Assembly: GCA_035454885.1 (NCBI GenBank)
Contig: DATIGE010000027.1
Span: 1 to 64,000 of the forward strand
DNA: 64,000 nt
Reading direction: 5' to 3'
DNA from: a bacterium
GTDB lineage: Bacteria; UBA10199; JACPAL01; GCA-016699445
Shown: piece by piece, positions 1 through 7,931 of the stretch
How positions within the stretch are numbered: position 1 is the stretch's first letter
Layout of the letters: every line of letters begins with the position of its first letter
Notes under the pieces: generated by a model
Told to the model about the DNA's origin: nothing
Seen by the model: the letters and a program-made list of their open reading frames with translations, nothing else
Databases searched by the model: none
Made by a program: the position numbers and the translations under genes

Positions 1-483
1 GTTGTCCTCGTCGTGGATCATGACCTTTCTCTGGACAAAGACCGGGCCGGTATCCACGCCCTCGTTCAGCCGGAAGACGGCGACGCCCGTTTCCTCGTCC
101 CCGTTGATGAGGGCCCACTGGAGCGGGGCGGCGCCGCGGTATTTCGGAAGAAGCGAGAAATGGACGTTGACGCAGCCGTGCGGCGGCAGGTTGAGGATCT
201 CCTTGGGCAGGATCTTGCCGTAGGCGACGATGGCGATGACGTCCGGCTTCAGACGCGTCAGTTGTTCCAGAAATTCCGCGTTGCTCCGGATTTTGTCCGG
301 CTGAAAAAGGGGCAGCCCGTGCTCCTTGGCGAAGGCCGCGACCGGCGGCGGGGTCAAGTCGCGGCCGCGTCCGGCCGGCTTGTCCGGCTGGCTGACGACT
401 CCGGCGACCTTGTGGTTCGACGCCAGAATCGCCTTCAGGGAGGGAACGGCGATTGCGGGGGAACCCATGAAGACGATGTTCAT
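1..483 (-). CDS. fmt: Methionyl-tRNA formyltransferase, C-terminus outside window
   Basis: Transfers a formyl group from 10-formyl-THF to the methionine of initiator tRNA in the cytoplasm. The first 161 residues are visible, about half of the usual ~310. They start MNIVFMGSP and carry the PDKPAGRG loop and the HFSLLPKYRGAAP stretch (~residues 105-120) that holds the catalytic Asn-His-Ser/Asp region of this family. The frame is open to the window edge, so the gene is cut rather than broken. It lies 4 bp downstream of def, the usual priA/def/fmt arrangement. Confidence 0.93.
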   Translation of the reverse strand, partial: MNIVFMGSPAIAVPSLKAILASNHKVAGVVSQPDKPAGRGRDLTPPPVAAFAKEHGLPLFQPDKIRSNAEFLEQLTRLKPDVIAIVAYGKILPKEILNLPPHGCVNVHFSLLPKYRGAAPLQWALINGDEETGVAVFRLNEGVDTGPVFVQRKVMIHDEDN

Positions 484-487
484 GTCA

Positions 488-1057
488 TTACCCTACGTAA
501 GTGGGGCCGGAGCCGTGTTCGATTTCTTCTTGTTGGTAGCGCTCATGCCGCTCGAGTTTCTTCTTGTAAAGGTCCTGCTTGAGCCGGGAGATTTTGTCGA
601 AGATGAGCTTGCCGTCCAGATGGTCGATCTCGTGCTGGAAGGCGACGGCGAGCAGGTCTTCTCCCGGGTATTTCACCTTTTTTCCGTCGCGGCCCAAGCC
701 TTCCACCACGATCTTCTTCGAGCGCTCCATCGGAACGACGAGCTGGGGAAGCGAGAGGCAGCCCTCGTCCCAGAGGATCTTGCCCTCCTGAATGGTGATG
801 ATGGGATTGATGATCGCCTTCGGGTCCGGCTTGTGCGTTTCGCGCCCCTGATCGTCTTTTTCCAAAAGGCCGACGTCGATGACGAGAATTCGCTTCGAGA
901 CGGCGACCTGGGGTGCGGCCAAACCCACGCCCGGCGCGGCGTACATGGTCTCGTACATGTCGTCGATGAACCTTTGGATCTCGGCGTCGACCTTCTCGAC
1001 CGGTTTGGCCACCTTTCTCAGAACCGGATCGGGATATTTTACAATTTCCAGAATCAT
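488..1057 (-). CDS. def: Peptide deformylase
   Basis: Removes the N-formyl group from nascent proteins using a divalent metal. At 189 aa it is slightly longer than the E. coli enzyme because of a charged Lys/Glu-rich C-terminal tail. All three family motifs are present: GVGLAAPQ (~residue 44), EGCLSLP (~97) and QHEIDHLDG (~140). The Cys of the second motif and the two His of the third are the metal ligands. It sits 9 bp downstream of priA and 4 bp upstream of fmt, so translation is probably coupled. Confidence 0.96.
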   Translation of the reverse strand: MILEIVKYPDPVLRKVAKPVEKVDAEIQRFIDDMYETMYAAPGVGLAAPQVAVSKRILVIDVGLLEKDDQGRETHKPDPKAIINPIITIQEGKILWDEGCLSLPQLVVPMERSKKIVVEGLGRDGKKVKYPGEDLLAVAFQHEIDHLDGKLIFDKISRLKQDLYKKKLERHERYQQEEIEHGSGPTYVG

Positions 1058-1066
1058 TTTGATTTC

Positions 1067-3076
1067 CTACATCATATCGACCGGGTCGACGTTCACCAGC
1101 ATCTTCACCGTCGAGGGTAAGTCATTCTCCGCGAAATCGTCAAGGATGGCGGCCAATTTGGGTTGGAGGCGGGCGTACTGGGCCGTTTTCACCAGCACCC
1201 TCCATCGAGACTTGCCGCGTACGGTTTCCACGGGGCGGGGCGCCGGGCCGAGCAGGGATTCGTCCGTTTTCAAGGCGCGCCCCGCCCGCAAGGCCAGGGC
1301 TTCCGAGGTCTTTCTCACCGTTCCGGCGTTGGATCCCGACAGCCGGATTTCCACCAAACGCAGAAAAGGGGGATACCCGGCCTCGCGTCGATGCCCCAAC
1401 TCCGTCCGGCAAAACTCCAGCCCGTCGTACGAGACGGCGGCGATCAGACTTTCGTGTTGCGGTTGATAGGTTTGGATGAGCACGGTCCCCGGCCGTTCGG
1501 CGCGCCCCGCGCGGCCCGCCACCTGCGTCAGGATTTGGTAAGTTCGCTCGGCCGCACGGAAGTCGGGGAGATGCAGGCCGACATCGGCGTCCAGGATCCC
1601 GGCGAGCGTGAGATGCGGGTAGTCGTGCCCTTTGGTGATCATCTGAGTGCCGACCAAGACGTCGATCTCGCGCCTTTTCATTTTCTCCAGAATGTCCAGG
1701 CCGCCGGCCGCGCCGGCCGTGTCGCGGTCCATCCGCGCCACGCGGGCGCCCGGAAAGAGGCGTTGGACCTCGGAGGCGACCTTTTCGGTGCCGAAACCCC
1801 GGAGCGATAAGGTCGCCTTGCCGCAGGCGGGGCAGACGGGATCGTAGGGCCTTGAGGATTCGCAATAGTGGCATTCGAGACGCGCGGGATTTTTGTGAAA
1901 CGTGAGGGAGATATCGCACCGTCCGCATTCCGGCACCCGGCCGCATTCGGGACACATCACGAAGGGGGCGTAGCCGCGGCGATTGACGAAGAGCAGCGCT
2001 TGCTCCTTTCGCTTGAGGGCGGCTTCGAGCTCTTGCAGGAGCTCCGACGAGAAAACGGGATGCCTGTCCTTTTCGCGGCGGAGGTCGACGATCCTTACCT
2101 CGGGAAGCTTTGCTCCCAGAGGACGGGCGGCGAGGCGCAGGCACGTCATTTTGCCCTGGGCGCAGCGTTGAAGAGCTTCGAGGGACGGCGTGGCCGAACC
2201 CAAAATGGCGAGGAGGTTTTCGTGCGCCGCGCGCCAAAGGGCCAGATCGCGGGCGTGGTAGCAGAAGCGCTCCTCCTGTTTGTACGACGAGTCGTGCTCT
2301 TCATCGACGACGATCAATCGCAGGCGGGGCATCGGCAGGAAGACGCCCGACCGCGTTGCGACGACAATGCGGTGCCGTCCCTCGCGCGCGCCTTTCCAAA
2401 CCTCGTAGCGCTGGGACCGCGTGAGGCCGCTGTGGGAGACGGCGACGTCGCCGGGATTTTTCCCCAACGCCCGGAAACGTCCCACGACCTGGGGCGTCAG
2501 GCCGATCTCCGGCACCAGCACGAGCACCTGGCCGCCGGTCTCCAAGACGCTCTGGGCGGCGCGAAGGTAGACCTCCGTCTTGCCGCTGCCGGTGATGCCG
2601 TGAAGCAGGAAGGGACGGACCGGCCTGGCGAGTCCCTCCAAAACTGTTCTTAAGGCGGCCTCCTGTTCGGCGTTCAACGACGGCAGAGTGGGCGTGTCAA
2701 ACGAAGCCGCGTGAGGGACCTTTTTTCGGGCCTTGGTCTCGCGCGCCTTGGCCCTCGTCTCGAAGAGATCGGGAGGCGCGAGATGCCGCAAGACCTCGCC
2801 GATCGGCGTCAGGTAGTAGGCTGCGGCCCATTCGAGGAGCTTGAGTTCCTTTTGGGAGAGGAGGGGCCGGAGGACGGCGTCGATTTCCTTGATCTTGAGG
2901 GATTTTTCCGCGTGTGGGGTTTCCCTGAGGATGCAGCCCACCGCATGTTTGCGTCCCAAGGGCACGCGGACCAGGCATCCGGGGCGGGCCTCCCCGGCCA
3001 GGTGAGACGGGACGCGATAGGTCAGGGTGTGGCGCATGGCCAGAGGCAGGACGACTTCGATCAGCATTTGCGTCAC
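1067..3076 (-). CDS. priA: Primosomal protein N' (replication restart helicase PriA)
   Basis: A 3'-5' superfamily-2 helicase that reloads the replisome at stalled forks. The 669 aa (E. coli 732) contain an N-terminal 3'-DNA-binding domain, Walker A GITGSGKTE, a DEEHD Walker B box, and the Zn-binding Cys array in the form CPECGRVPECGRCD...CHYC...CPACGK between helicase lobes. The C-terminal lobe has GTQMITKGHDYP and QVAGRAGR. It starts the priA-def-fmt operon. The short N-terminus is within family variation. Confidence 0.95.
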   Translation of the reverse strand: MTQMLIEVVLPLAMRHTLTYRVPSHLAGEARPGCLVRVPLGRKHAVGCILRETPHAEKSLKIKEIDAVLRPLLSQKELKLLEWAAAYYLTPIGEVLRHLAPPDLFETRAKARETKARKKVPHAASFDTPTLPSLNAEQEAALRTVLEGLARPVRPFLLHGITGSGKTEVYLRAAQSVLETGGQVLVLVPEIGLTPQVVGRFRALGKNPGDVAVSHSGLTRSQRYEVWKGAREGRHRIVVATRSGVFLPMPRLRLIVVDEEHDSSYKQEERFCYHARDLALWRAAHENLLAILGSATPSLEALQRCAQGKMTCLRLAARPLGAKLPEVRIVDLRREKDRHPVFSSELLQELEAALKRKEQALLFVNRRGYAPFVMCPECGRVPECGRCDISLTFHKNPARLECHYCESSRPYDPVCPACGKATLSLRGFGTEKVASEVQRLFPGARVARMDRDTAGAAGGLDILEKMKRREIDVLVGTQMITKGHDYPHLTLAGILDADVGLHLPDFRAAERTYQILTQVAGRAGRAERPGTVLIQTYQPQHESLIAAVSYDGLEFCRTELGHRREAGYPPFLRLVEIRLSGSNAGTVRKTSEALALRAGRALKTDESLLGPAPRPVETVRGKSRWRVLVKTAQYARLQPKLAAILDDFAENDLPSTVKMLVNVDPVDMM

Positions 3077-3116
3077 GTTTCCAGCCCTACACCCTGCGCC
3101 CCTCTGAGGAAAATAT

Positions 3117-3145
3117 TTGTTTTCAGGTGCTTGATTCTGTAGAAA
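3117..3145 (+). promoter_or_regulatory. Possible sigma70-type promoter for tRNA-Pro
   Basis: TTGTTT (3117-3122) and TAGAAA (3140-3145) are separated by exactly 17 bp, and the -10-like box ends 31 nt before the tRNA. The hexamers are only partial matches to TTGACA/TATAAT, so this is a suggestion based on position and spacing. Confidence 0.35.
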
Positions 3146-3176
3146 TCAGGTTTCCACCGCCGTTTGTGTCTTCCGT

Positions 3177-3250
3177 CGGGGCGTAGCTCAGCCTGGTAGA
3201 GCGCTTGCTTCGGGAGCAAGAGGTCGCTGGTTCAAATCCAGTCGCCCCGA
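3177..3250 (+). tRNA. tRNA-Pro, anticodon CGG
   Basis: A 74-nt cloverleaf. The acceptor stem CGGGGCG pairs perfectly with CGCCCCG. The D arm is AGCTCAGCCTGGTAGAGC, the anticodon arm is CTTGC-TTCGGGA-GCAAG giving anticodon CGG, and the T arm is CTGG-TTCAAAT-CCAG. The discriminator is A. CCA is not encoded, so it must be added after transcription. The 3' end is partly duplicated exactly one tRNA length downstream. Confidence 0.97.
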
Positions 3251-3325
3251 CCGAGGACGCAAAGGACGTCGATGGTCAGCGAAGCAGCACAGACGCCCGT
3301 TGGTGTCAGATCCTGTCGCCCCGAC
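3251..3325 (+). repeat. Decayed tandem remnant of the tRNA-Pro 3' half
   Basis: The 11-nt sequence GTCGCCCCGAC that ends tRNA-Pro (3241-3251) recurs at 3315-3325, an offset of exactly 74 nt, the length of the tRNA. The preceding ~18 nt (TTGGTGTCAGATCCTG) still resembles the T arm CTGGTTCAAATCCAG with one inserted base. The 5' half has no recognisable D arm or anticodon arm. This could be a decayed tandem tRNA copy or the far end of an old tRNA-targeted insertion. No integrase is nearby. Confidence 0.6.
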
Positions 3326-3363
3326 AAAAAATCATCTGAAACAAGTTGATATTATTGATGAAT

Positions 3364-3852
3364 TCAAGGCTCGTCCTCGGAAAGAACGCCCTTGAGAAGC
3401 CGGTTCAAGGCCTTGCGCTTGCCCTTGGCAAAGCGCCGTGAGGGGTCCTGTTCGAAATCCTCGGGCCGCTCCAGGGCGATCTGAAATTCGCGCGAGCTGA
3501 GGATCCCGCAGCCCTTCTTTTCCGCACTGCGCATGACCTCCTGATCGGACGACACGACGATCGCCGAAGGCCCCCATTCCGAGGCCGCCGCCCGAATCCA
3601 ATCATCCGCGCTCTGTCCATCCGCGGTGAAGACGACGCGCATGCCCCGGTCGACGTGCTCCTTGGCGGTCCACGAGCCCGCCTTGTAGGCATCGAAGACG
3701 ACGGTCACGTCGAAGTTCTGGAGCTGAGGGCGCCTGGCCAGCCAATCCAAAACCGCCTCGCGGCCCTTGTCGTGGCCGCGGATCGCTTCGTCGCGAAAAA
3801 TGCGGTCCTGCCAGAGGAAGTTATAACCGTCGATGAGGATTTTCGTTGCCAT
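3364..3852 (-). CDS. NYN-domain (YacP-like) predicted ribonuclease
   Basis: A 162-aa protein beginning MATKILIDGYNFL, the first acidic strand of the PIN-like NYN fold. It also has VVFDAYKAG (~residue 53), FTADGQSADDWI (~76) and VVSSDQEV (~97), supplying the conserved Asp residues expected to bind metal. NYN/YacP proteins are RNA-processing nucleases; the substrate here is unknown. The start is the ATG before the DGYN motif; the open frame upstream is antisense to the next gene. It is divergent from the M20 gene with a 45-bp gap. Confidence 0.85.
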   Translation of the reverse strand: MATKILIDGYNFLWQDRIFRDEAIRGHDKGREAVLDWLARRPQLQNFDVTVVFDAYKAGSWTAKEHVDRGMRVVFTADGQSADDWIRAAASEWGPSAIVVSSDQEVMRSAEKKGCGILSSREFQIALERPEDFEQDPSRRFAKGKRKALNRLLKGVLSEDEP

Positions 3853-3897
3853 GGAATTTCGCCGAACATCCTGTAAAATGGGTTTTGACGCAACCCT

Positions 3898-5217
3898 ATG
3901 CTGTTCGACCTCATTGAAGAATGCAAAAAGATCATCGCCATCAACACGGCGGGTTCCGCGGGGACGCGGAGGTTGGTCGAACACCTCGTCCCTTACTGCA
4001 GGGCTCTGGGTTTTCGCGTCTTCTTTCAGAGTCCGGACAACGGCCCCGCGGCCGACCTGAACCTGATCGCGCATACCCAGGCGGAGGGGGCGCCGGATCT
4101 CTGTCCTCAAGGCCTGGCGATGGTGACCCACCTGGACACCGTGCCCGCCGGTGACAGGAGTCTCTGGACGGAGACGGGGGGCGATCCCTACCGGGCGACG
4201 ATCCAGGGGGACAAAATCTACGGATTGGGGAGCGCCGACACGAAGCTCGACTTTCTTTGCAAGCTCCTGGCGATCGAACAGGTGGGGTTGCAGAACGTCA
4301 CGGTTCCCGTCGTCCTCGTCGGGACCTTCGGCGAGGAGCGGTCCCTGGCGGGGGCCCGTCTCCTGCTCGACGGCGCGCTTATGAAGCCCAAGTTTGCCCT
4401 GATCGGCGAGCCCTGCGAACTCAAGGCGGTCGTGGCGCACAAGGGGATTTTGTACATGAGGGCCGTTTTTCGGAGTGAAGGGGCGCAGGGCCTTGCACCC
4501 CCACAAACAAGACATTTCCACGGACGCGCCGCCCACGGCTCCATGCCTCATTTGGGGGAGAACGCCGTGGAGAAGGCGATCCGCTGGCTCATGGCCGAGT
4601 GGAACGTCGAGGCGACCGAGATCGACGGAGGCGTCGCCCACAATATCGTGCCCGACTCGTGCCGTCTGTCCTACGTGGCATCCGAGGGACCGGGGCCCCG
4701 CGTCCGATTCCTCAAGTCCTTTATCGACGCCATTGACCGGGCGCGCCTCTTTCTCGCGACGCACCGGAATCCCTCCTTCGACCCCCCGCATACGACCGGT
4801 AACATCGGCGTCATCCGCACGCACGCCGATGGAACCGTCGAGATTGAATTCGACTACCGCCTGATCCCCGAGACGGACTCGGAGGCCTTGTTTTCCATAT
4901 TTGAGAAGATCGGCGCGAGCGTGCCCGGGGCGGCCGTCGAGGAGATCCGCTCCAACCGGCCTCTCAACACGCCTCCGGATTCGGAAATCGTCCGGCGGGT
5001 GGGGGACGCGCAGGAGGCCTGCGGGCTCGCTCGCGCCTTCGTCGTCAAGTCGGGTAATACCGAAGGCGCGATCTTCCACGACATGGGGGCGCAGGCGGTG
5101 ATCACCGGCCCCGGCCGGGCGGTCGGCAACATCCACGCCCCCAACGAACACAACGAGATTTCCCAGCTGAAGAAGGCCGTCGAATTCTACACGGCGTTTC
5201 TCCGCCGGTTCTGCTAG
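3898..5217 (+). CDS. M20-family N-acyl amino acid deacylase (DapE/ArgE-like)
   Basis: A zinc-dependent amidohydrolase of 439 aa. The expected ligands are visible: H78 and D80 in THLDTVPAG, D114 in GSADTK, the E146-E147 pair in GTFGEE, an Asp/Glu in GEP, and the C-terminal His in HAPNEHNE. The dimerisation-domain HGRAAHGS loop follows. Family members remove succinyl or acetyl groups from diaminopimelate, ornithine or lysine. The AstA-like gene starts 9 bp downstream and an amidinohydrolase follows, so N-succinylornithine (or N-succinylarginine) is the best guess for substrate. A role as ordinary DapE in lysine synthesis is the main alternative. Confidence 0.85.
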   Translation: MLFDLIEECKKIIAINTAGSAGTRRLVEHLVPYCRALGFRVFFQSPDNGPAADLNLIAHTQAEGAPDLCPQGLAMVTHLDTVPAGDRSLWTETGGDPYRATIQGDKIYGLGSADTKLDFLCKLLAIEQVGLQNVTVPVVLVGTFGEERSLAGARLLLDGALMKPKFALIGEPCELKAVVAHKGILYMRAVFRSEGAQGLAPPQTRHFHGRAAHGSMPHLGENAVEKAIRWLMAEWNVEATEIDGGVAHNIVPDSCRLSYVASEGPGPRVRFLKSFIDAIDRARLFLATHRNPSFDPPHTTGNIGVIRTHADGTVEIEFDYRLIPETDSEALFSIFEKIGASVPGAAVEEIRSNRPLNTPPDSEIVRRVGDAQEACGLARAFVVKSGNTEGAIFHDMGAQAVITGPGRAVGNIHAPNEHNEISQLKKAVEFYTAFLRRFC

Positions 5218-5226
5218 TATTTTGTC

Positions 5227-6072
5227 ATGTCCTTCATGATCCGCCCCGCCCGTCTGTTGGACGCTGAAGCATTGGTCGAGCTCGCCAACTCGCTTTCGGC
5301 CCGGGGCTTTCTGACGCTGCCCGAGCGTCCCGAGGAGATGGGCCGGCTCATCGCCCTTTCGGAGCAGGCATTCCGCGGCGCCCTGAAGGACCCCGACCGG
5401 GGGCGCTACCTTTTCGTCCTGGAGGACATGGCGCAGAGGCGCGTGGTGGGGGCCTCTCTCATCGTCGCGAGACACGGGGACCCCGAATCCCCCCATCTCT
5501 ATTTCCAGATCGACGAGGAGAAGGGGACGTTGAGTTTTCAGTCGGACACGGAAGGACGGACGGAATTGGGAGGGCTTATTCTGCATCCCGATTACCGCGG
5601 CAGGCCCGAAAAGCTCGGCAAAGGCCTTTCCCTGATCCGTCTTCTTTACATCAAACGGAATCCCAATCTCTTTAAGGAGGATCTCCTGGCGGAATTTCTG
5701 CCCCCGTTTACGGCGGACGGCAAGTCGCATCTCTGGGAGTCGCTGGGCCGGCGTTTGACGGGCATGGGATACCGGGAGGCGGATGAGAAATCCCGGCGCG
5801 ACAAGCGATTCGTCCTATCGGTCTTTCCGCGCGGTCCGATCCTCTTGAGTTCCTTGTCGGAAGAGGCTCAGATGTCGATCGGCCTGGCGGGTCCGGAGTC
5901 GGAAGGCGCGGTGAAGCTGCTCAAGTCCGTGGGATTCCAATACCTGCACCAGATCGATCCCTTCGACGGCGGGCCTCACTACGGCGTCAAGAAGAGGGAC
6001 GTGACCTACGGCGTCGCCGAGGATTTTCTGTTCGAGCAGAGAGAGATCAAATGGATGTTCACTCCGTCCTGA
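5227..6072 (+). CDS. AstA-like arginine N-succinyltransferase family protein
   Basis: A GNAT-fold acyltransferase of 281 aa, shorter than classical AstA (~340). It matches AstA in MIRPARLLDAEALVELA at the N-terminus, the LILHPDYRG acetyl-CoA-type core strand (~residue 118), HLWESLGRR (~176, AstA usually FWQSLGKRF) and FDGGPHYGV near residue 246. AstA adds succinyl from succinyl-CoA to the alpha-amino group of arginine. It is preceded by the M20 deacylase and overlaps the amidinohydrolase by 22 nt, so the three genes are co-translated. No astC, astD or astE is present. Confidence 0.82.
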   Translation: MSFMIRPARLLDAEALVELANSLSARGFLTLPERPEEMGRLIALSEQAFRGALKDPDRGRYLFVLEDMAQRRVVGASLIVARHGDPESPHLYFQIDEEKGTLSFQSDTEGRTELGGLILHPDYRGRPEKLGKGLSLIRLLYIKRNPNLFKEDLLAEFLPPFTADGKSHLWESLGRRLTGMGYREADEKSRRDKRFVLSVFPRGPILLSSLSEEAQMSIGLAGPESEGAVKLLKSVGFQYLHQIDPFDGGPHYGVKKRDVTYGVAEDFLFEQREIKWMFTPS

Positions 6073-6968
6073 TGGGCGATCCCGGCGAATTCCACATCGC
6101 CGGAGGCGCCAATCCCTTCACCCGGACGTGGTGGGGGCGGAAGAAATACGTCAACCTCGCGAAGGCGATCGAGCAGTGGCAAGGCTTGCGCAGCCTCCTC
6201 GTTTCCCTGGGTGTCCGTGTTCACGTGATTCCCGCCTCGCATGAGAACCCGGGACTGGTCTATCCCGCCAACTTCGGCGTCCGCCTGGGGGATACGTTCG
6301 TCCTCTCGAATCTCCTGCCGACGCGGTCGGGGGAGAGGCCGGTCTATGAGGCCTTTCTCAAGGGATTGGGCCTCAAGACCGTCCGGATGCGGCATCGCTT
6401 CGAGGGCGAGGCGGAGTTCTTTCCCGTCGGTTCTCGTTACCTCTTCACCTACGGGGCCGTGAAGAACCAGCGCTTCAAGCCGCGCTTCGCGATCCCGCCC
6501 TGGATGCGCGTCTACGGCTTCCGCACCGAGCGGCACGCCATGGACGAGCTCAAGGCCTTTCTCCCCACGGGGACGGAGATCGTGGATTTCGAGTTGATCG
6601 AGGAGTCGCACTACCACGGCGACACGGTCTTCTGCTCCTTCGGTCCGAACCGGGAATTCCTGCTGGCGTACCTGGAAGGCGTCTCCGAGGCCGACCGCGA
6701 ACGCTGCCGGCATCTCTTCAAGGAAAACCTGATCGTCTTATCGTCCCGGGACGGATTTCACTACGCGGCGAATTCGTTCCAGGTGGAGACGCGGGACGGG
6801 TTGAAACTTCTCATGCCCGAGGGCGTGAGCGATTCGCTCCTGGGTCAGGTCCGGGAACGGGGCGTGACGCCGGTGGCGATCGACGTTTCCGAGTTTTTGA
6901 AAAAGGGCGGCGGGGCGGTCAAGTGCATGATCGGGGACTTGGGGAACCTCCCCCAACCCCCTCCTTAA
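6051..6968 (+). CDS. Guanidino-group-modifying enzyme (amidinotransferase/dimethylargininase/AstB-like fold)
   Basis: 305 aa with the catalytic set of the superfamily: an acidic residue at RFEGEAEF (~118-120), His189 in HYHGDTVF, and Cys292 in GGGAVKCM. Enzymes with this triad hydrolyse arginine-type guanidines (arginine deiminase, DDAH, succinylarginine dihydrolase AstB). The overlap with the AstA-like gene suggests it acts on N-succinylarginine. The last residues (LPQPPP) and the TAA stop are encoded by the flanking hairpin repeat at 6957-6979, so the original C-terminus may have been altered by that repeat. Confidence 0.82.
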   Translation: MDVHSVLMGDPGEFHIAGGANPFTRTWWGRKKYVNLAKAIEQWQGLRSLLVSLGVRVHVIPASHENPGLVYPANFGVRLGDTFVLSNLLPTRSGERPVYEAFLKGLGLKTVRMRHRFEGEAEFFPVGSRYLFTYGAVKNQRFKPRFAIPPWMRVYGFRTERHAMDELKAFLPTGTEIVDFELIEESHYHGDTVFCSFGPNREFLLAYLEGVSEADRERCRHLFKENLIVLSSRDGFHYAANSFQVETRDGLKLLMPEGVSDSLLGQVRERGVTPVAIDVSEFLKKGGGAVKCMIGDLGNLPQPPP

Positions 6969-6979
6969 CAAGGAGGGGG
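6957..6979. repeat. Hairpin repeat flanking the DUF559 cassette, left copy
   Basis: The arms CCCCCTCCTT and AAGGAGGGGG form a perfect 10-bp stem with a 3-nt loop. The stop codon of the amidinohydrolase gene lies in the loop. A near-identical hairpin occurs at 7875-7895 on the other side of the two low-GC genes. It could also stop transcription, but no T-run follows. Confidence 0.75.
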
Positions 6980-7030
6980 CTATCACTCGGTCGTCCCTTA
7001 TTGATAAGTAGGAGTTGGAGCGTTTGAAAT

Positions 7031-7462
7031 ATGGCCACTGACAACGAGCTGCACACTCTGCACAGATATTTCATTTGGATGGATAGGATGAGAGTTCATT
7101 TTGATGAAGTTATTCGAAAAGCGGAGGGTCAATTTAAGACTGATCAAGGAGCGCAGATCGACGCATTCCTATATATGTCATATTGGTATGCGGGGATGTA
7201 TGTGGTCATCGAGGGCTGGAGGGAATTGCAACTCAGTGATGACAAGGTTGATTATCTACTAAGTTCTTCTGACCATGTTGAACTTTTGAGGAGGGATCGA
7301 AATGGAGTCTTCCATTTCCAGAAGACATACTTTGACAAGAGATTCAGTGATCTTTGGTCATCCAAGGAAATTGTAGCTTGGCTCAGAAAGTTGAGTGCCG
7401 CGTTCAGCGGATTTTTTCTACGATGGTCTCGGAGTCGCAAACTAGATTCGCGAGATGGGTAA
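7031..7462 (+). CDS. Hypothetical protein of a low-GC cassette
   Basis: 143 aa, no family recognised. It is rich in aromatic residues (FIWMD, YMSYWYAGMYVV) and contains a basic C-terminal segment FLRWSRSRK; no signal peptide or clear membrane helix is seen. Base composition is visibly more AT-rich than all neighbours, pointing to recent acquisition. Its 3' end overlaps the convergent DUF559 gene by 59 nt. Both lie between the two hairpin repeats, so it probably travelled with them. Confidence 0.6.
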   Translation: MATDNELHTLHRYFIWMDRMRVHFDEVIRKAEGQFKTDQGAQIDAFLYMSYWYAGMYVVIEGWRELQLSDDKVDYLLSSSDHVELLRRDRNGVFHFQKTYFDKRFSDLWSSKEIVAWLRKLSAAFSGFFLRWSRSRKLDSRDG

Positions 7463-7793
7463 GGACGGAGTTCAAGTGGTTCAAAACAGCGTTGTTTTGA
7501 TATCTGACCACATCCAAGGATAGGCATCGCAAATATTCTTCGCGGGCTCGATCGTGAGCTATTTGATTAATTTCGTCATGCACATCTCCATCAACTTCGA
7601 CGACGAGCCTCTTCTCAGGACAGAAGAAATCGACAACGAATGGTCCAATGCCGTGCTGTCTACGAAACTTCAGACCTAAGAATTGTTTTGCTCGTAGCTT
7701 CGACCAAAGCATTCGCTCAGCAGTCGTCATTGCCACTCTGAGTTGTCTCTTGAGCTCGAGTTTATTTGGATCGCCTCGGAGTGTGCGTGGCAT
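7404..7793 (-). CDS. DUF559-domain protein (Vsr/restriction-endonuclease-like fold)
   Basis: 129 aa with the DUF559 pattern: TTAERMLWSKLRAKQFLG, then FRRQHGIGPFVVDFFCPEKRLVVEVDGDVH, where the D and E-x-D are the likely metal-binding residues of a PD-(D/E)xK/Vsr-like nuclease. Biological role is unknown; such genes are scattered and often sit beside short palindromic repeats. It is AT-rich relative to its surroundings and is convergent with the preceding hypothetical gene. Confidence 0.87.
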   Translation of the reverse strand: MPRTLRGDPNKLELKRQLRVAMTTAERMLWSKLRAKQFLGLKFRRQHGIGPFVVDFFCPEKRLVVEVDGDVHDEINQIAHDRAREEYLRCLSLDVVRYQNNAVLNHLNSVLTHLANLVCDSETIVEKIR

Positions 7794-7874
7794 AGAGCCT
7801 CCCCATGCTGGGAGGCGATAAAGATCATCGGATAAGAATGGGGCTGCGGTTGCGTCACTCGACCTACTCGGTCT

Positions 7875-7931
7875 CCCCTCCTTGCTAAGGAGGGGTAGGG
7901 GGGAGGTGGAACAAGGGCGCCCTCCCCCTAC
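7875..7931. repeat. Hairpin repeats flanking the DUF559 cassette, right copy
   Basis: CCCCTCCTT-gct-AAGGAGGGG (7875-7895) repeats the left hairpin. It is followed by a second inverted repeat, GTAGGGGGGAGG...CCTCCCCCTAC (7895-7931). The stop codon of the downstream CBS gene lies at the end of the second arm. Confidence 0.7.

Noticed and set aside
3251-3325. A second functional tRNA gene
   Set aside because: Only the acceptor 3' strand and a damaged T arm are present; D arm, anticodon arm and the matching 5' acceptor strand are missing.
3898-5730. Long extension of the NYN-protein frame (to ~790 codons)
   Set aside because: The extra N-terminal part is antisense to the M20 and AstA-like genes, and the real domain begins at the MATKILIDGYN start.
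3251-7900. Integrative element beginning at tRNA-Pro
   Set aside because: No integrase, no phage or conjugation genes, and the adjacent genes have the normal composition of the genome except for the short DUF559 cassette.
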